In this document: in pieces, positions 35,401-43,083 of the stretch
Layout of the letters: each line of letters begins with the position of its first letter
Numbering within the stretch: position 1 is the stretch's first letter
NCBI RefSeq assembly: GCF_009753715.1
Contig: NZ_WQMS01000002.1
Location: 1-64,000 of the forward strand
Reading direction: 5' to 3'
DNA from: Sphingomonas horti
Lineage (GTDB): Bacteria > Pseudomonadota > Alphaproteobacteria > Sphingomonadales > Sphingomonadaceae
DNA length: 64,000 nt
The notes under the pieces: generated by a model
The model's database searches: none
Told to the model about the DNA's origin: nothing
What the model saw: only the letters and a program-made list of their open reading frames with translations
Position numbers and translations under genes: made by a program

Positions 35401-35991
35401 CGCTGGCTGAAAATGCATCCGCCAAACCTCGAACGAGCACAGCGGACGGTCGATCGGATCGTTCGCGACGCGAATGCAGCGGCCGACGTTATCAGGCGGA
35501 TCAGGGGACTCTTCCGAAAGAGCGACGAACCTCGAAGCCTGCTCTCCTTCGAAGAGATAGTCTCCGATACGCGGCGCGTGCTCGCTGACCTCGCCCGGTC
35601 CGCGCGCGTCGACGTATCGCTGTCGCTGAGCGGCGATATCGGGCACCTGCTCTTCGACGGCGTTCAGACCCAGCAGATCCTGCTCAACCTCATGCGCAAC
35701 GCCGTGGAGGCGATGGACGGACAGTCGGCAGAACGGCGTTTGGCCGTGAAGGCAACTAGATCAGGGGAGGTCGCTCACGTCGAAGTCTCCGACACCGGAC
35801 CGGGCATCATCAACCCGGAAAACATCTTCGACGCCTTCTTCACCACCAAGCGGACAGGAATGGGGATGGGATTGGCGATCTCACGCTCCATGGTCGAATC
35901 CCTCGGAGGCAAGATCTGGTTCCGGAACAATGACGATCGAGGCGCGACGTTCGCGTTCACGTTGCCGATTGGCAGCGAGGCGAATGCATGA
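32500..35991 (+). CDS. Multi-PAS hybrid-type sensor histidine kinase (about seven PAS domains)
   Basis: A 1163-residue soluble kinase; ATG 32500 has GGGGGAGGAG just before it. PAS modules start near residues 20, 148 (LVDTVPALIWCTTPDG), 279 (LVDAMPSLTWCLSPDG), 411 (LIDMVPSHIWRLS), 541 (LVDSDIIGIVIWDLDG), 666 (LVDMVPIPLWRLG) and 798 (VVETLPAMIDCAAPDG). HisKA has SIAHEINQPLAAVV with the phospho-His at residue 950; ATPase has QQILLNLMRNAVEAM, DTGPGI and FFTTKRTGMGMGLAIS. It has no receiver of its own. The FixJ gene downstream overlaps it (ATGA), so it is translationally coupled and is the probable substrate. Confidence 0.92.
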   Translation: MTMSTALTDGAVHDAISAAKLVENLLGLAWASDPDGECTYVTPGQGESMLSALRELGIAQASPAVQRTIHPADLPKAVAAWRSSLAAGSHFDVECRISQAEGCYTRVRCSAQPSYDDEGKITGWYGTFIRGPGSAQSPDKEEAGGARDLQELVDTVPALIWCTTPDGTPSYINKRLADTVGVSLGDLIGSSNSKSFADIHMEDVPMVERALTHSFETGTSFVATYRQLRSDGSYRWTEGRAEPLRDDKGVITQWYGVCVDVHDRVIAQEALQEQERHLRRLVDAMPSLTWCLSPDGQPSYYSKQLARWLGLSVEELDGRGVSRLQLAETLLVHPEDGRAAHEALAQCVRTGEPFNRRYRVRRHDGQFRWMDVRAQALRDERGQIVQWYGVLIDIEDLMRAQEGLRHRERELSQLIDMVPSHIWRLSAVGEPMFFNKRMVDFLGWNVEDREEGSGLLSLLKAIHPEDVKAFETSLGQSIENGDSFAMRYRLRRADGEYRWMSGRAEPVRDDRGHVVQWFGLCHDIDDQMRLYTEVADREAKIRRLVDSDIIGIVIWDLDGTLIDANDAFLSMIQYDRADVANGLNWLNITPPEWQQVHALEEAEELAATGKMEAREKEYFRKDGSRVPVLIGAACFEGDSRQGLAYILDLTERKRAEAALRDRERELSQLVDMVPIPLWRLGSRGEPIFFNKRMADFIGHDPNNSPSSDGLNFVELVAARTHPEDVELVTEAFHNALLTGEPLSVSYRLKGPAGAYRWVLSNSEPLRDHSGQIVGWYGFSHDVDDQLRVEEALRERERFLWQVVETLPAMIDCAAPDGEPIYRSQQLREFLGYELGALDETGRSRLAGTLDAGVHPDDLAGVREDYAHSLSTGEPYARRHRLRRHDGEYRWVETRAAPMRDLSGAIIQWNVICLDIDREVKAQEELRLAQERLAQATQAASLAELSASIAHEINQPLAAVVTNSHACQRWLKMHPPNLERAQRTVDRIVRDANAAADVIRRIRGLFRKSDEPRSLLSFEEIVSDTRRVLADLARSARVDVSLSLSGDIGHLLFDGVQTQQILLNLMRNAVEAMDGQSAERRLAVKATRSGEVAHVEVSDTGPGIINPENIFDAFFTTKRTGMGMGLAISRSMVESLGGKIWFRNNDDRGATFAFTLPIGSEANA

Positions 35992-36629
35992 GCCCGGAAG
36001 AGCCCATCGTGCACATCGTGGACGACGACCCGCGCGTGCGGGAGGCGATTGGTGAGCTGCTGTCCGCGCACGGCATCCGGTCCTCGAGTCACGCATCCGC
36101 CCGTGAATACCTAGCCGCCCCGAGGTCAGATGCACCGGCCTGCCTCATCCTCGATGTGAGCCTGCCGGACATCAACGGACTGGATCTGCAGAACCAGCTG
36201 ACTGGTCCCGGGCAGCCGCCGATCGTGTTCATCACCGGACATGGCGACATCCCTTCGTCCGTGCGCGCCATCAAGGGGGGTGCGGTCGACTTCCTGACGA
36301 AGCCCTTCAGCGATGCCGCGCTCCTCTCGGCCGTGGAGGCGGCAATCGCGCAGGACTGCGAAATGCGAGCGCAGCAGGCGGAAATCGGAGTTCTCCAGGA
36401 GCGATATGATCAGCTCACTCCCCGTGAGCGCCAGGTTCTCCCGCTCGTCGTCAGCGGCCTGCTCAACAAACAGGCCGCAGCCGAGCTACGCATCAGCGAG
36501 ATCATGCTGCAGGTCCATCGCCGGAACGTCATGCAAAAGATGCGGGCGGACTCGCTCGCCGACTTGGTGCGGATGGCCGAGCGTCTTGCCATCCCGGTGA
36601 CCCACTCACGTCGACCGGGTCGATCCTGA
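35988..36629 (+). CDS. FixJ-type response regulator
   Basis: A 213-residue regulator: receiver (VHIVDDDPRVREAIGELL, phospho-Asp in LILDVSLPDINGLD, GHGDIPSSVRAIKGGAVDF, LTKPF) and LuxR HTH (LTPRERQVLPLVVSGLLNKQ). Its start overlaps the kinase stop codon by four bases, which couples their translation. The HTH recognition helix (SEIMLQVHRRNV) differs from the other two FixJ proteins here, so its target sites are likely distinct. Confidence 0.92.
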   Translation: MSPEEPIVHIVDDDPRVREAIGELLSAHGIRSSSHASAREYLAAPRSDAPACLILDVSLPDINGLDLQNQLTGPGQPPIVFITGHGDIPSSVRAIKGGAVDFLTKPFSDAALLSAVEAAIAQDCEMRAQQAEIGVLQERYDQLTPRERQVLPLVVSGLLNKQAAAELRISEIMLQVHRRNVMQKMRADSLADLVRMAERLAIPVTHSRRPGRS

Positions 36630-36630
36630 C

Positions 36631-37020
36631 ATGCTCGGCAATCAGCCCTTGATCGCAGTCGTCGACGATGACTCCCGGCTGTTGGAGTCATTGGAGGATC
36701 TACTCGACTCCGCCGGATACGCGACATGCATGTTTACGTCGGCCGAAGCCTTCCTCGCCGCCGACACAGCTGCTGTCGACCTCCTCATCACTGACATCGG
36801 CATGCCAGGGATCGACGGCCTCGAACTCCGCGCGCGGGTGCAGAGAACGGACGCCCAACTGCCTGTCTTCGTGATCACAGGGCGGCACGAACCCCAGGAC
36901 GAGGAACGCCTCGAGCGCGTCCCCAACCTCTTCCGCAAACCGTTCGATGCCGCCCACCTACTTGCAGCCTTGGATCGAGCTCTCACCTCACGAAACCGCG
37001 GAGGCCATCATGCGATCTGA
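36631..37020 (+). CDS. Single-domain response regulator
   Basis: A 129-residue receiver: acidic pair in AVVDDDSRLLESLED, phospho-Asp in LLITDIGMPGIDGLEL (about residue 54), switch Thr in VITGRHEP and Lys in FRKPFD. No output domain. The ATG follows the stop codon of the FixJ gene after one base, and the next FixJ gene starts 11 bases before its stop. It is a probable phosphate shuttle or modulator in this three-regulator set. Confidence 0.9.
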   Translation: MLGNQPLIAVVDDDSRLLESLEDLLDSAGYATCMFTSAEAFLAADTAAVDLLITDIGMPGIDGLELRARVQRTDAQLPVFVITGRHEPQDEERLERVPNLFRKPFDAAHLLAALDRALTSRNRGGHHAI

Positions 37021-37702
37021 TCAGCTAGACCGTCGAACGCAGCCGGCGTTGCCGGCGCGCCTCAATGCCGTGCCTGAGCAGGCGAATGTGATCGTCGTCG
37101 ACGACGATGAAGCCATGCGAGAGGCTCTTTCGGAGCTCATTCTGTCAGCGGGATTCCAGCCCGTCACCCTGGGCTCCATCCGCGAGCTCCTCGAGACCGA
37201 TCTACTGCAGCGACCCGGGTGCCTGATCCTCGACGTCCGCATGCCGGGCGCCAGTGGCCTGGATCTTCAGGAATACCTCGCCCGGAGCGGAAACCCCAAG
37301 CCCATCATCTTCCTCACCGGGCACGGCGACATCCCCATGACCGTCCAAGCCATGAAGGCAGGTGCTGTGGATTTCCTGACCAAGCCGGTGAGGGATCAAG
37401 TGCTCCTCGATGCAGTCAATGCCGCGCTCGCAAGGGATGCGCAGCAGCAGTCTGAGGCTGAACTCGTTGCGCAGAATCTCGAACGATTCCAGACGCTGAC
37501 ACCTCGCGAACGCGAGGTCATGCACGAGGTGGCACGCGGACGCCTCAACAAGCAGATCGCCTTCGACCTCGGCATCAGCGAGGTGACCGTCAAGCTGCAT
37601 CGCAGCAACGTCATGCGCAAGATGCAGGCGATGTCCATCGGCGAGCTCATCCGGATGTGGGAGACCCTCCCCGAACCGCTGCGACGTGCAAGTTCGGCTT
37701 AG
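37010..37702 (+). CDS. FixJ-type response regulator
   Basis: A 230-residue protein; ATG 37010 has GAGG at 37000 and overlaps the previous receiver gene by 11 bases. Receiver: IVVDDDEAMREALSELI, phospho-Asp in LILDVRMPGASGLDL, GHGDIPMTVQAMKAGAVDF, LTKPVRD. LuxR HTH: LTPREREVMHEVARGRLNKQ. It is the close paralogue of the regulator at 26990-27640, down to identical EITVKLHRSNVMRKM-like recognition helices (SEVTVKLHRSNVMRKM here). Confidence 0.92.
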   Translation: MRSDQLDRRTQPALPARLNAVPEQANVIVVDDDEAMREALSELILSAGFQPVTLGSIRELLETDLLQRPGCLILDVRMPGASGLDLQEYLARSGNPKPIIFLTGHGDIPMTVQAMKAGAVDFLTKPVRDQVLLDAVNAALARDAQQQSEAELVAQNLERFQTLTPREREVMHEVARGRLNKQIAFDLGISEVTVKLHRSNVMRKMQAMSIGELIRMWETLPEPLRRASSA

Positions 37703-37800
37703 GGCGTGAGCACCCGATCGCAGCCGCTGGCCGAGCGGGCCGGCTAGCTCAGCGGCCGGAGATAGCCTCTGGCTGTAGGGTCGACGCCCAACCCCCAGCT

Positions 37801-37837
37801 CGAGGCCGAGCGGAAGGCACCCTCCCGCTCGACCTCG
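37801..37837. terminator. Possible bidirectional terminator hairpin
   Basis: A 13-bp arm (37801-37813) faces its near-complement (37825-37837) across an 11-nt loop, with one mismatch. It lies between the convergent FixJ and outer-membrane protein genes. There is no U-run, so the role is inferred. Confidence 0.4.
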
Positions 37838-37852
37838 CCATGCTGTCGTCCG

Positions 37853-38458
37853 TCAAAAATGCCAAGCCAACCCGGCCAGAGCCTGATGGCGCTCGAACTT
37901 GGAGCCGCTTCCGCCGAGATCGCTATACCGATACTCGAGCCGTGCCGACAGCCGCTGGGTCAGGAGGCGCTCGACGCCTCCGCCGACCGTCCAGCCATCC
38001 AGGTTGTCCTTGCCCCTGCGGGGCCCCTCGAGGTCCAGCAGTCGAACGGACGCACGTACGTTCTCATAGCCCCCACGAACATACACGAGGGTTCGGTCGG
38101 TCACGAGGTAGCCCGCGCGAACGCCCAGGTCGAAGCTATACTCGGGATTGATCGTCGCGACCGCGTCCTTGTAAGAACGAGTGAGGCGGTCATCGAAGCC
38201 GAACAGAACACCGGCCTCACCCGACAAGACGATCCGATCGGCAGGTCGGATGTTGTACCCGGCGAAGATCCCGGCCGCGACTGCATCCTTGGAGGAGTTG
38301 ACGCGTGCTGTTCCCAGGTCCGTCTCGACCCGGCCGAGCTTGTTCTGTGTCCACCCCGCTTGAGCGCCGACGTAGGGACCCTCGAAGCTCTGCGCGGCCA
38401 GCGGCTGCGAAGTGCCAGACGCAAGCAGGAGCGTGAAGAGTGCGAGTTTGATTTTCAT
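37853..38458 (-). CDS. Outer-membrane beta-barrel protein
   Basis: A 201-residue protein with a signal peptide (MKIKLALFTLLLASGTSQPLAAQ). The mature part shows alternating hydrophobic strands with aromatic girdles (YVGAQAGWTQNK, AAGIFAGYNIRPADRIVLSG, TLVYVRGGYENV) and ends in WHF, a C-terminal aromatic signature for outer-membrane insertion. It resembles the small OmpA-like/Omp25 eight-stranded barrels of alphaproteobacteria. It starts a leftward unit, about 30 nt after the SnoaL-like gene. Confidence 0.88.
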   Translation of the reverse strand: MKIKLALFTLLLASGTSQPLAAQSFEGPYVGAQAGWTQNKLGRVETDLGTARVNSSKDAVAAGIFAGYNIRPADRIVLSGEAGVLFGFDDRLTRSYKDAVATINPEYSFDLGVRAGYLVTDRTLVYVRGGYENVRASVRLLDLEGPRRGKDNLDGWTVGGGVERLLTQRLSARLEYRYSDLGGSGSKFERHQALAGLAWHF

Positions 38459-38487
38459 TGCATTATCATCCTTTGATTAGTGAGGGT

Positions 38488-38913
38488 TCAGGCCGCGTGT
38501 CTGCGCACAGGCAGGAAGCTTCCGTCGATGCCGCCGGGCCACGGGGTGACGGTCTCACCGGCGACCATCCACCGCTCGCCGCTCTTGAGCAGTCTCAGCT
38601 CGTACATCGCAGCGGGCGAGTTCGGGCTCATGCGCCGGTAGAGGATGGCGGTCGCGAAGCTGCCCTGCTGCTCGACGTGGAGCACGCGGTGCTCGGTCGA
38701 GAGAGGAGCCTCTCCGCCATCCCGCCGTGCCCGGAACTCGGCGAAGGATTCCGCCCGGCTGACCCTCGTCACGTTTCCGTCACTGCCGAGGATGAGGAAG
38801 CTTTGATCGGGTGTGTAGAGGCGCTCCATGCCGTCCACGTCATAGGCGCTCCCGATATGCACCACCTCGTGGATCAACTCGTGTATTCTCGGATCGACTG
38901 GCTCGATTCCCAT
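38488..38913 (-). CDS. SnoaL/NTF2-like protein
   Basis: A 141-residue protein with the NTF2-like cone: helix IHELIHEVVHIGSAYDVDGM, then strands LYTPDQSFLILGS, VLHVEQQGSFATAILY and a final ELRLLKSGERWMVAGE. Members are often enzymes acting on small ketones or oxidised steroids, or accessory proteins. No catalytic set can be assigned. It lies between an SDR and a barrel gene on the same strand. Confidence 0.85.
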   Translation of the reverse strand: MGIEPVDPRIHELIHEVVHIGSAYDVDGMERLYTPDQSFLILGSDGNVTRVSRAESFAEFRARRDGGEAPLSTEHRVLHVEQQGSFATAILYRRMSPNSPAAMYELRLLKSGERWMVAGETVTPWPGGIDGSFLPVRRHAA

Positions 38914-38938
38914 TGGACATTCCTTTCTGTTGAAGATG

Positions 38939-39688
38939 TCAGAGCAGCGCCATCCCGCCGTCGACGCGGAGATTGACGCCGGTCACGAAGCTGCTTGCGT
39001 CAGAAGCGAGAAACAGTGCCGCCCGAGCGACCTCCTCGGGCTGGCCGAAGCGCGCGAGCGGGATGGATCTCGTCATCGCCGCGGTGAAACCTTCCCGATC
39101 TGCTTCCGGGACCCCGAGCTTCTCGACGATCGCCGTATCGGTCGGACCAGGACTGAGAACGTTGACGCGAATCCGGCGGCTGCTCAGCTCGAGCGCCCAC
39201 GCGCGTGCGAAGGCGTTGATCGAGGCCTTGGTCCCCGCATAGACCGGATGACCCTCGAGCACCTTCTCGCTCGCAATGGATCCGAGGCAGATGATGGCCC
39301 CGCCGTCTCGCAGGACCGGCGCTATGTGCTGCACTCCGAAGAAGGTGCCGCGCGCGTTGATCGAAAACTGCGCGTCGTAGTCGGCCTCGCTCACTTCGGT
39401 GGTGTTCTGAATCCTGATGATGCCGGCGTTCGCGACATAGACGTCGATGCCGCCGAAGCGCTCGCGGACAAAGTCAGCGACCTTCCGGTGATGCTCCGCA
39501 TCCGCGACATCACCCTGCAGGCCGATAGACCTATTCCCGATGATACTTACGGCATCGTCCACGACGTCCTTGCGCCGTCCGGTGATCACCACCTGCGCGC
39601 CCTGGGCGGCAAAGAGCTTCGCGGTCTCGAGCCCGATGCCGCTGTTGCCCCCGGTCACGATGGCGACCTTTCCTTGCAAGCTCAACAT
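38939..39688 (-). CDS. Classical SDR (glucose/3-oxoacyl dehydrogenase-like)
   Basis: A 249-residue SDR starting MLSLQGKVAIVTGG with GGAAGGGA six nt upstream; an earlier in-frame ATG gives seven extra residues. Motifs: TGGNSGIGLETAK (about residues 12-24), VANAG, and a catalytic Ser plus YAGTK (about residue 147). The C-terminus has GVNLRVDGGMALL, usual for this family. It is divergent from a LysR gene and is the likely regulated target of that gene. Confidence 0.93.
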   Translation of the reverse strand: MLSLQGKVAIVTGGNSGIGLETAKLFAAQGAQVVITGRRKDVVDDAVSIIGNRSIGLQGDVADAEHHRKVADFVRERFGGIDVYVANAGIIRIQNTTEVSEADYDAQFSINARGTFFGVQHIAPVLRDGGAIICLGSIASEKVLEGHPVYAGTKASINAFARAWALELSSRRIRVNVLSPGPTDTAIVEKLGVPEADREGFTAAMTRSIPLARFGQPEEVARAALFLASDASSFVTGVNLRVDGGMALL

Positions 39689-39753
39689 TTGAGTTCCCTT
39701 CCGTTGCATGTCCTCTGATTATGGGTGTTCCAGAATGGCGCGGTTAGGATGGA

Positions 39754-39772
39754 CAAAGGCACAGGTCCTTTG
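39754..39772. promoter_or_regulatory. LysR-type operator candidate (19-bp palindrome)
   Basis: CAAAGG-7 nt-CCTTTG, a perfect inverted repeat 15 nt before the LysR start codon, in the spacer between the divergent LysR and SDR genes. LysR proteins commonly bind such sites at their own divergent promoters. Confidence 0.6.
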
Positions 39773-39786
39773 CCATTAAGTCGCGA

Positions 39787-40683
39787 ATGAAGGGGATCGA
39801 ACGCTATTCGGGCCTGTTCGCCTTCGTCCGAACCGCGGAGGCGGGCTCGTTCAGCGCGGCTGCGCGGCTCGGTGGGACGACCCCATCCGCGATGTCGAAG
39901 AGCGTCGAGCGCCTCGAGCGGAAACTCGGAACCAAGTTGTTCCTGCGGTCCACCAGATCGCTGTCGCTTACCTCGGAAGGTGCAGCCTACTACGAGCGCA
40001 TCGCACCCCTGCTCCAAGCCCTGGAGGATGCGGACGAGGTGCTCGGCGACAAGCGCAGCACGCGGGGCAGGCTTAGGGTCAGCCTCCCTGGGATCTTGGA
40101 GTCCCTCCTAGTGGATGCGCTGACGAAGGACTTCGTGCCGCGCCACCCCGAGGTCACGCTCGAGATCAGCGTGACCGATCGCCACGTTGATCTGGTGCGG
40201 GAAGGGTTCGACGTGGCGCTGCGCGTCGGCGCAGTCGGAGACGTCGACTGGATCACTCGCCCGCTGGGCGTCCTGCCACTGGTCCTGGTCGCGTCCCCAA
40301 CCTACCTCGACCGGATCGGCATGCCGACATCCATTGGGGACGTGGGTCAGGCGGAACACATCCGCTACGTCCTCGGATCGCAGGCATACCCGATCTCCCT
40401 CGCCGATGGTGCGAGCCTCGAGATCGAGGGCCGGTTCGATACGGACTCTGGCCAGGCAATGCGGATAGCCGCGCTGAATGGGGTCGGGGTCGCACAGCTG
40501 CTCAGAGTAGCGGTCAGCGATGACCTGGCGGCCGGCCGATTGATCGAGGTTTTGCCGCAAGCGGCGCTCGCGCCAGTTCCAGCGCAGGCATTGCACGCCT
40601 TCGCGCGCTTTCCACCTCTGCGCGTGAGGGCCTTCTGCGACTTCGTGGCTGACGTGCTGGCTCCGTACTCGCTCAAGGCTTGA
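39787..40683 (+). CDS. LysR-family transcriptional regulator
   Basis: A 298-residue protein with a LysR HTH at the N-terminus (FVRTAEAGSFSAAARLGGTT then AMSKSVERLERKLGTKLF, about residues 12-55). The C-terminal effector-binding domain spans about 90-295. It is divergent from an SDR/SnoaL/barrel unit, with a 19-bp palindrome between. LysR proteins usually activate the divergent gene and repress their own. Confidence 0.93.
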   Translation: MKGIERYSGLFAFVRTAEAGSFSAAARLGGTTPSAMSKSVERLERKLGTKLFLRSTRSLSLTSEGAAYYERIAPLLQALEDADEVLGDKRSTRGRLRVSLPGILESLLVDALTKDFVPRHPEVTLEISVTDRHVDLVREGFDVALRVGAVGDVDWITRPLGVLPLVLVASPTYLDRIGMPTSIGDVGQAEHIRYVLGSQAYPISLADGASLEIEGRFDTDSGQAMRIAALNGVGVAQLLRVAVSDDLAAGRLIEVLPQAALAPVPAQALHAFARFPPLRVRAFCDFVADVLAPYSLKA

Positions 40684-41285
40684 TGCGGGCATGCAGTCGT
40701 CTGCGGCTCTAAAGCTGGAGCCCGCACAGACTGGCCCAACGTCCACGGACGTTCTGAACGCTGTGACGGAAGCACCGCAGAGACACCGCGATGTAGGGCC
40801 GCTACCCCGGAGTCGGCTCGACCAGTTCGTGAACAGCACGGCGTCATCTTCCGCTGGATCTGTAGATGGGCGGATCAGCACTTGCCGAGCCTTCGCCGCC
40901 ACGCAGTTTCCTCTGAAGCGACCCGCTCCGCGCGGACATCATGCGGACGCTGAGGTTCTCCTGGGTTGAAGGTCAGTTTCTTCAAACCCTGACGGGGCTT
41001 CGCTCCCTCTGTGGGTCAGGTGGCATTGTGCCAAAGCGTGAGCGTGCGAGCGGAAGATCGACGGGCGCAGCCACCGGCGGTGCCCGGCCCATCACGACCC
41101 AGCGTAGCGGACTGCCTGCGCGCCAGTCGCGAGCGTCAATCGCTCTGCACAACTGGAGCATCCGAGGAAGGGGTGATGACCTTCAGCGGGGCGCTCAGCA
41201 CCGCTCCGTCAAACGATCAGCGAGTGCTCTTCAGACCGCAGGTGATCCGACGATCAGACATGACCCAGATGGCAGTCACGGCGAA
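40684..41285. other. Intergenic, no supported gene
   Basis: Gap of 600 nt between the LysR gene and the TMEM175-like pseudogene. The frames lack recognisable motifs and ribosome-binding sites; I regard it as non-coding or fully decayed. Confidence 0.45.
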
Positions 41286-41800
41286 TTAGAGGGAGATCGC
41301 GAGCCAACGGTTCGAGAACGCCAGCGGCACCGCGATGACGTACATGGCGATGCTGCTCCAACCCTTCCAATCCGAACCAATCGCCCGCGCCAGCGCTGGG
41401 TCCGGGCCGTTGCACGCTATGATCGCCCGTTCGGTCATGCTGCAGCCTACGGCCGCCATACCAAGGATCACGCCGTAGGCAGCCGTCACATACGGGGAGA
41501 ACCCGCTCTGATCGAGCCACCGGATGACGAAGGGCACAAGCGTCAGCCAGAACAGCAGGAAGAGGTTCGCCCACAGCACACGGCCGTCGATCCTGTCGGC
41601 GGTCCGCATCATGTGGTGGTGGTTGCTCCAGTAGGTGCCAGCATTGATGGAGCTGGACCCTAGACCAGCAGGATGGGCACCTCGGCCCACAAGTCTTCAG
41701 GATTGGTTCCAGTCGGTGCCTTCAGGCCCAGCACCGTGATCGTCATGATGATGGCGATCAGCCCATTGGTGATCGCCTCAACCCGCCTTCCCGTCAACGA
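41286..41800 (-). pseudogene. TMEM175/DUF1211-family membrane protein, broken
   Basis: The C-terminal three-quarters are open (NAGTYWSNHHHMMRTADRID, then VLWANLFLLFWLTLVPFV, and AAYGVILGMAAVGCSM), matching the family's membrane segments. The N-terminal part, GRRVEAITNG with a following hydrophobic stretch IIMTITVLGLKAP, is in another frame ending in a stop near 41665. One or two frame changes are needed to restore a normal protein. TMEM175-type proteins form potassium channels. Confidence 0.7.
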
Positions 41801-41902
41801 AGCGCCTCGGCCATCAACCGCAAGAGGGAGAGTTGCGCCGACCGGCGCGACCAGCCTGTCGAGCGGCCTGCGTCGAATCGGGGCTGTGCATCGAGGCCGC
41901 GC

Positions 41903-42541
41903 TCAATCGTCGAACGGGGCAGCCTGAACGAGATCCACGGACGATTGCGCCCTGTAGTCGGGAACGAACCGATCTCCAAAGTCACGCAGGAAATTGTCGT
42001 GGGTGGTCGCGGGAGCCTGTTCAACCAAGTGGACGAAGCACCTCGTCATCTGGCGCTTCATGTTCAGGCGGGGAAAGGCTTGGACAATCATGTCGCGTTC
42101 CGCGGTCGAGATCGCGTCTGCCGCGAGCCCGACGACATCGAGACAGACGCCGCCGGTGCATAGCGCGACCTCCGGCTCCTTATGGAGCCCGATCGAAGGG
42201 GTGGAGTTCAGGGCGACGCTGTCCCAGATCAATTGCGAGCGCCTGTCGTCGAAGCCGAGTTCCCGAACGAAGCTGCGGGCGAGATCCGCTCCCTCAACCT
42301 CGAACCGCCGCGGACCTGAAAAGCGCTCGTTCAGCGTGATATCATGCAGCAGCGTCCCGATAGCCAGGACCTCTGCGTCGTGATGCACTTTTCTCACCCG
42401 GCCCAGTCGGATCGCGAAGAGCCACGACCTAACGACGTGATTGAACAGGTATGGCGGGCATGAGGCACGGGCATGATCGATCGCCCGCTGGATCGATGGC
42501 GGGATTCGAAAGCCCGCGAACTCGGCGATGTCGTCGTTCAT
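41903..42541 (-). CDS. HD-domain phosphohydrolase-like protein
   Basis: A 212-residue protein with HD-superfamily features: His in FNHVVRSW (about residue 34), the paired HD in GTLLHDITL (about 65-66), and downstream Asp. This group hydrolyses phosphate esters, often nucleotides, with a metal. The substrate is not evident. Unlike dinucleotide phosphodiesterases it has no HD-GYP. It is on the same strand as a cupin gene about 60 nt upstream. Confidence 0.85.
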   Translation of the reverse strand: MNDDIAEFAGFRIPPSIQRAIDHARASCPPYLFNHVVRSWLFAIRLGRVRKVHHDAEVLAIGTLLHDITLNERFSGPRRFEVEGADLARSFVRELGFDDRRSQLIWDSVALNSTPSIGLHKEPEVALCTGGVCLDVVGLAADAISTAERDMIVQAFPRLNMKRQMTRCFVHLVEQAPATTHDNFLRDFGDRFVPDYRAQSSVDLVQAAPFDD

Positions 42542-42599
42542 CCGTCAGCTCTTTCTAGAAGCGGACTGCTCGTGAGCAGGGGCACGGCAGGAGCTTCCG

Positions 42600-43070
42600 T
42601 CACAAGAAGGCTTGTGCCCCAAGCCTATCGGACGTGCGAATGGTGAGGGCACCATCACTGTCGTCCACTACGAAGACAGCCAGCACCTTGGCCGGCCGGG
42701 TGGCGCTCGCGTTCGCGCTCACCTGATGATGGTCGCCGGGCAGATCCGCCCAGTTCTCGTCGGCCCGGTAGGTTCTAACCGTGCTACCATTGATCTGGCA
42801 GCGGACCTCGCCCTCCAGGACCGTCGCACAGATGATCGCAGACTTCGCGTGCCTGTGTGACGGTGAGAAGCCTCCCGGACCATATTCCACTAGAACACCC
42901 TTGAGGCTTTTGCCGGGGATCCCCGGAAGAGCGTGGTGGTAGACCGGCGTGATGGAAGCGTTCCGCGATCCGCTCAAGGATGTGCCGCCCTGTGTGCCCT
43001 GCCCCAGGGCGGGTGCCTGGCTCAACAGGGCAAGCGGGAGGGCTGCGGCCCATAGCGTGAAGTTCTTCAT
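42600..43070 (-). CDS. Secreted cupin-domain protein
   Basis: A 156-residue protein with a signal peptide (MKNFTLWAAALPLALLSQAPALG) and one cupin core: SPSHRHAKSAIICATVLEGE (motif 1) and VSANASATRPAKVLAVFV. ATG 43070 follows an AGAGGG; a longer frame to 43223 would not have the signal peptide first. Cupins bind a metal and may be lectin-like, dioxygenase or isomerase; no substrate is seen. Confidence 0.85.
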   Translation of the reverse strand: MKNFTLWAAALPLALLSQAPALGQGTQGGTSLSGSRNASITPVYHHALPGIPGKSLKGVLVEYGPGGFSPSHRHAKSAIICATVLEGEVRCQINGSTVRTYRADENWADLPGDHHQVSANASATRPAKVLAVFVVDDSDGALTIRTSDRLGAQAFL

Positions 43071-43083
43071 GGACACCCTCTGC

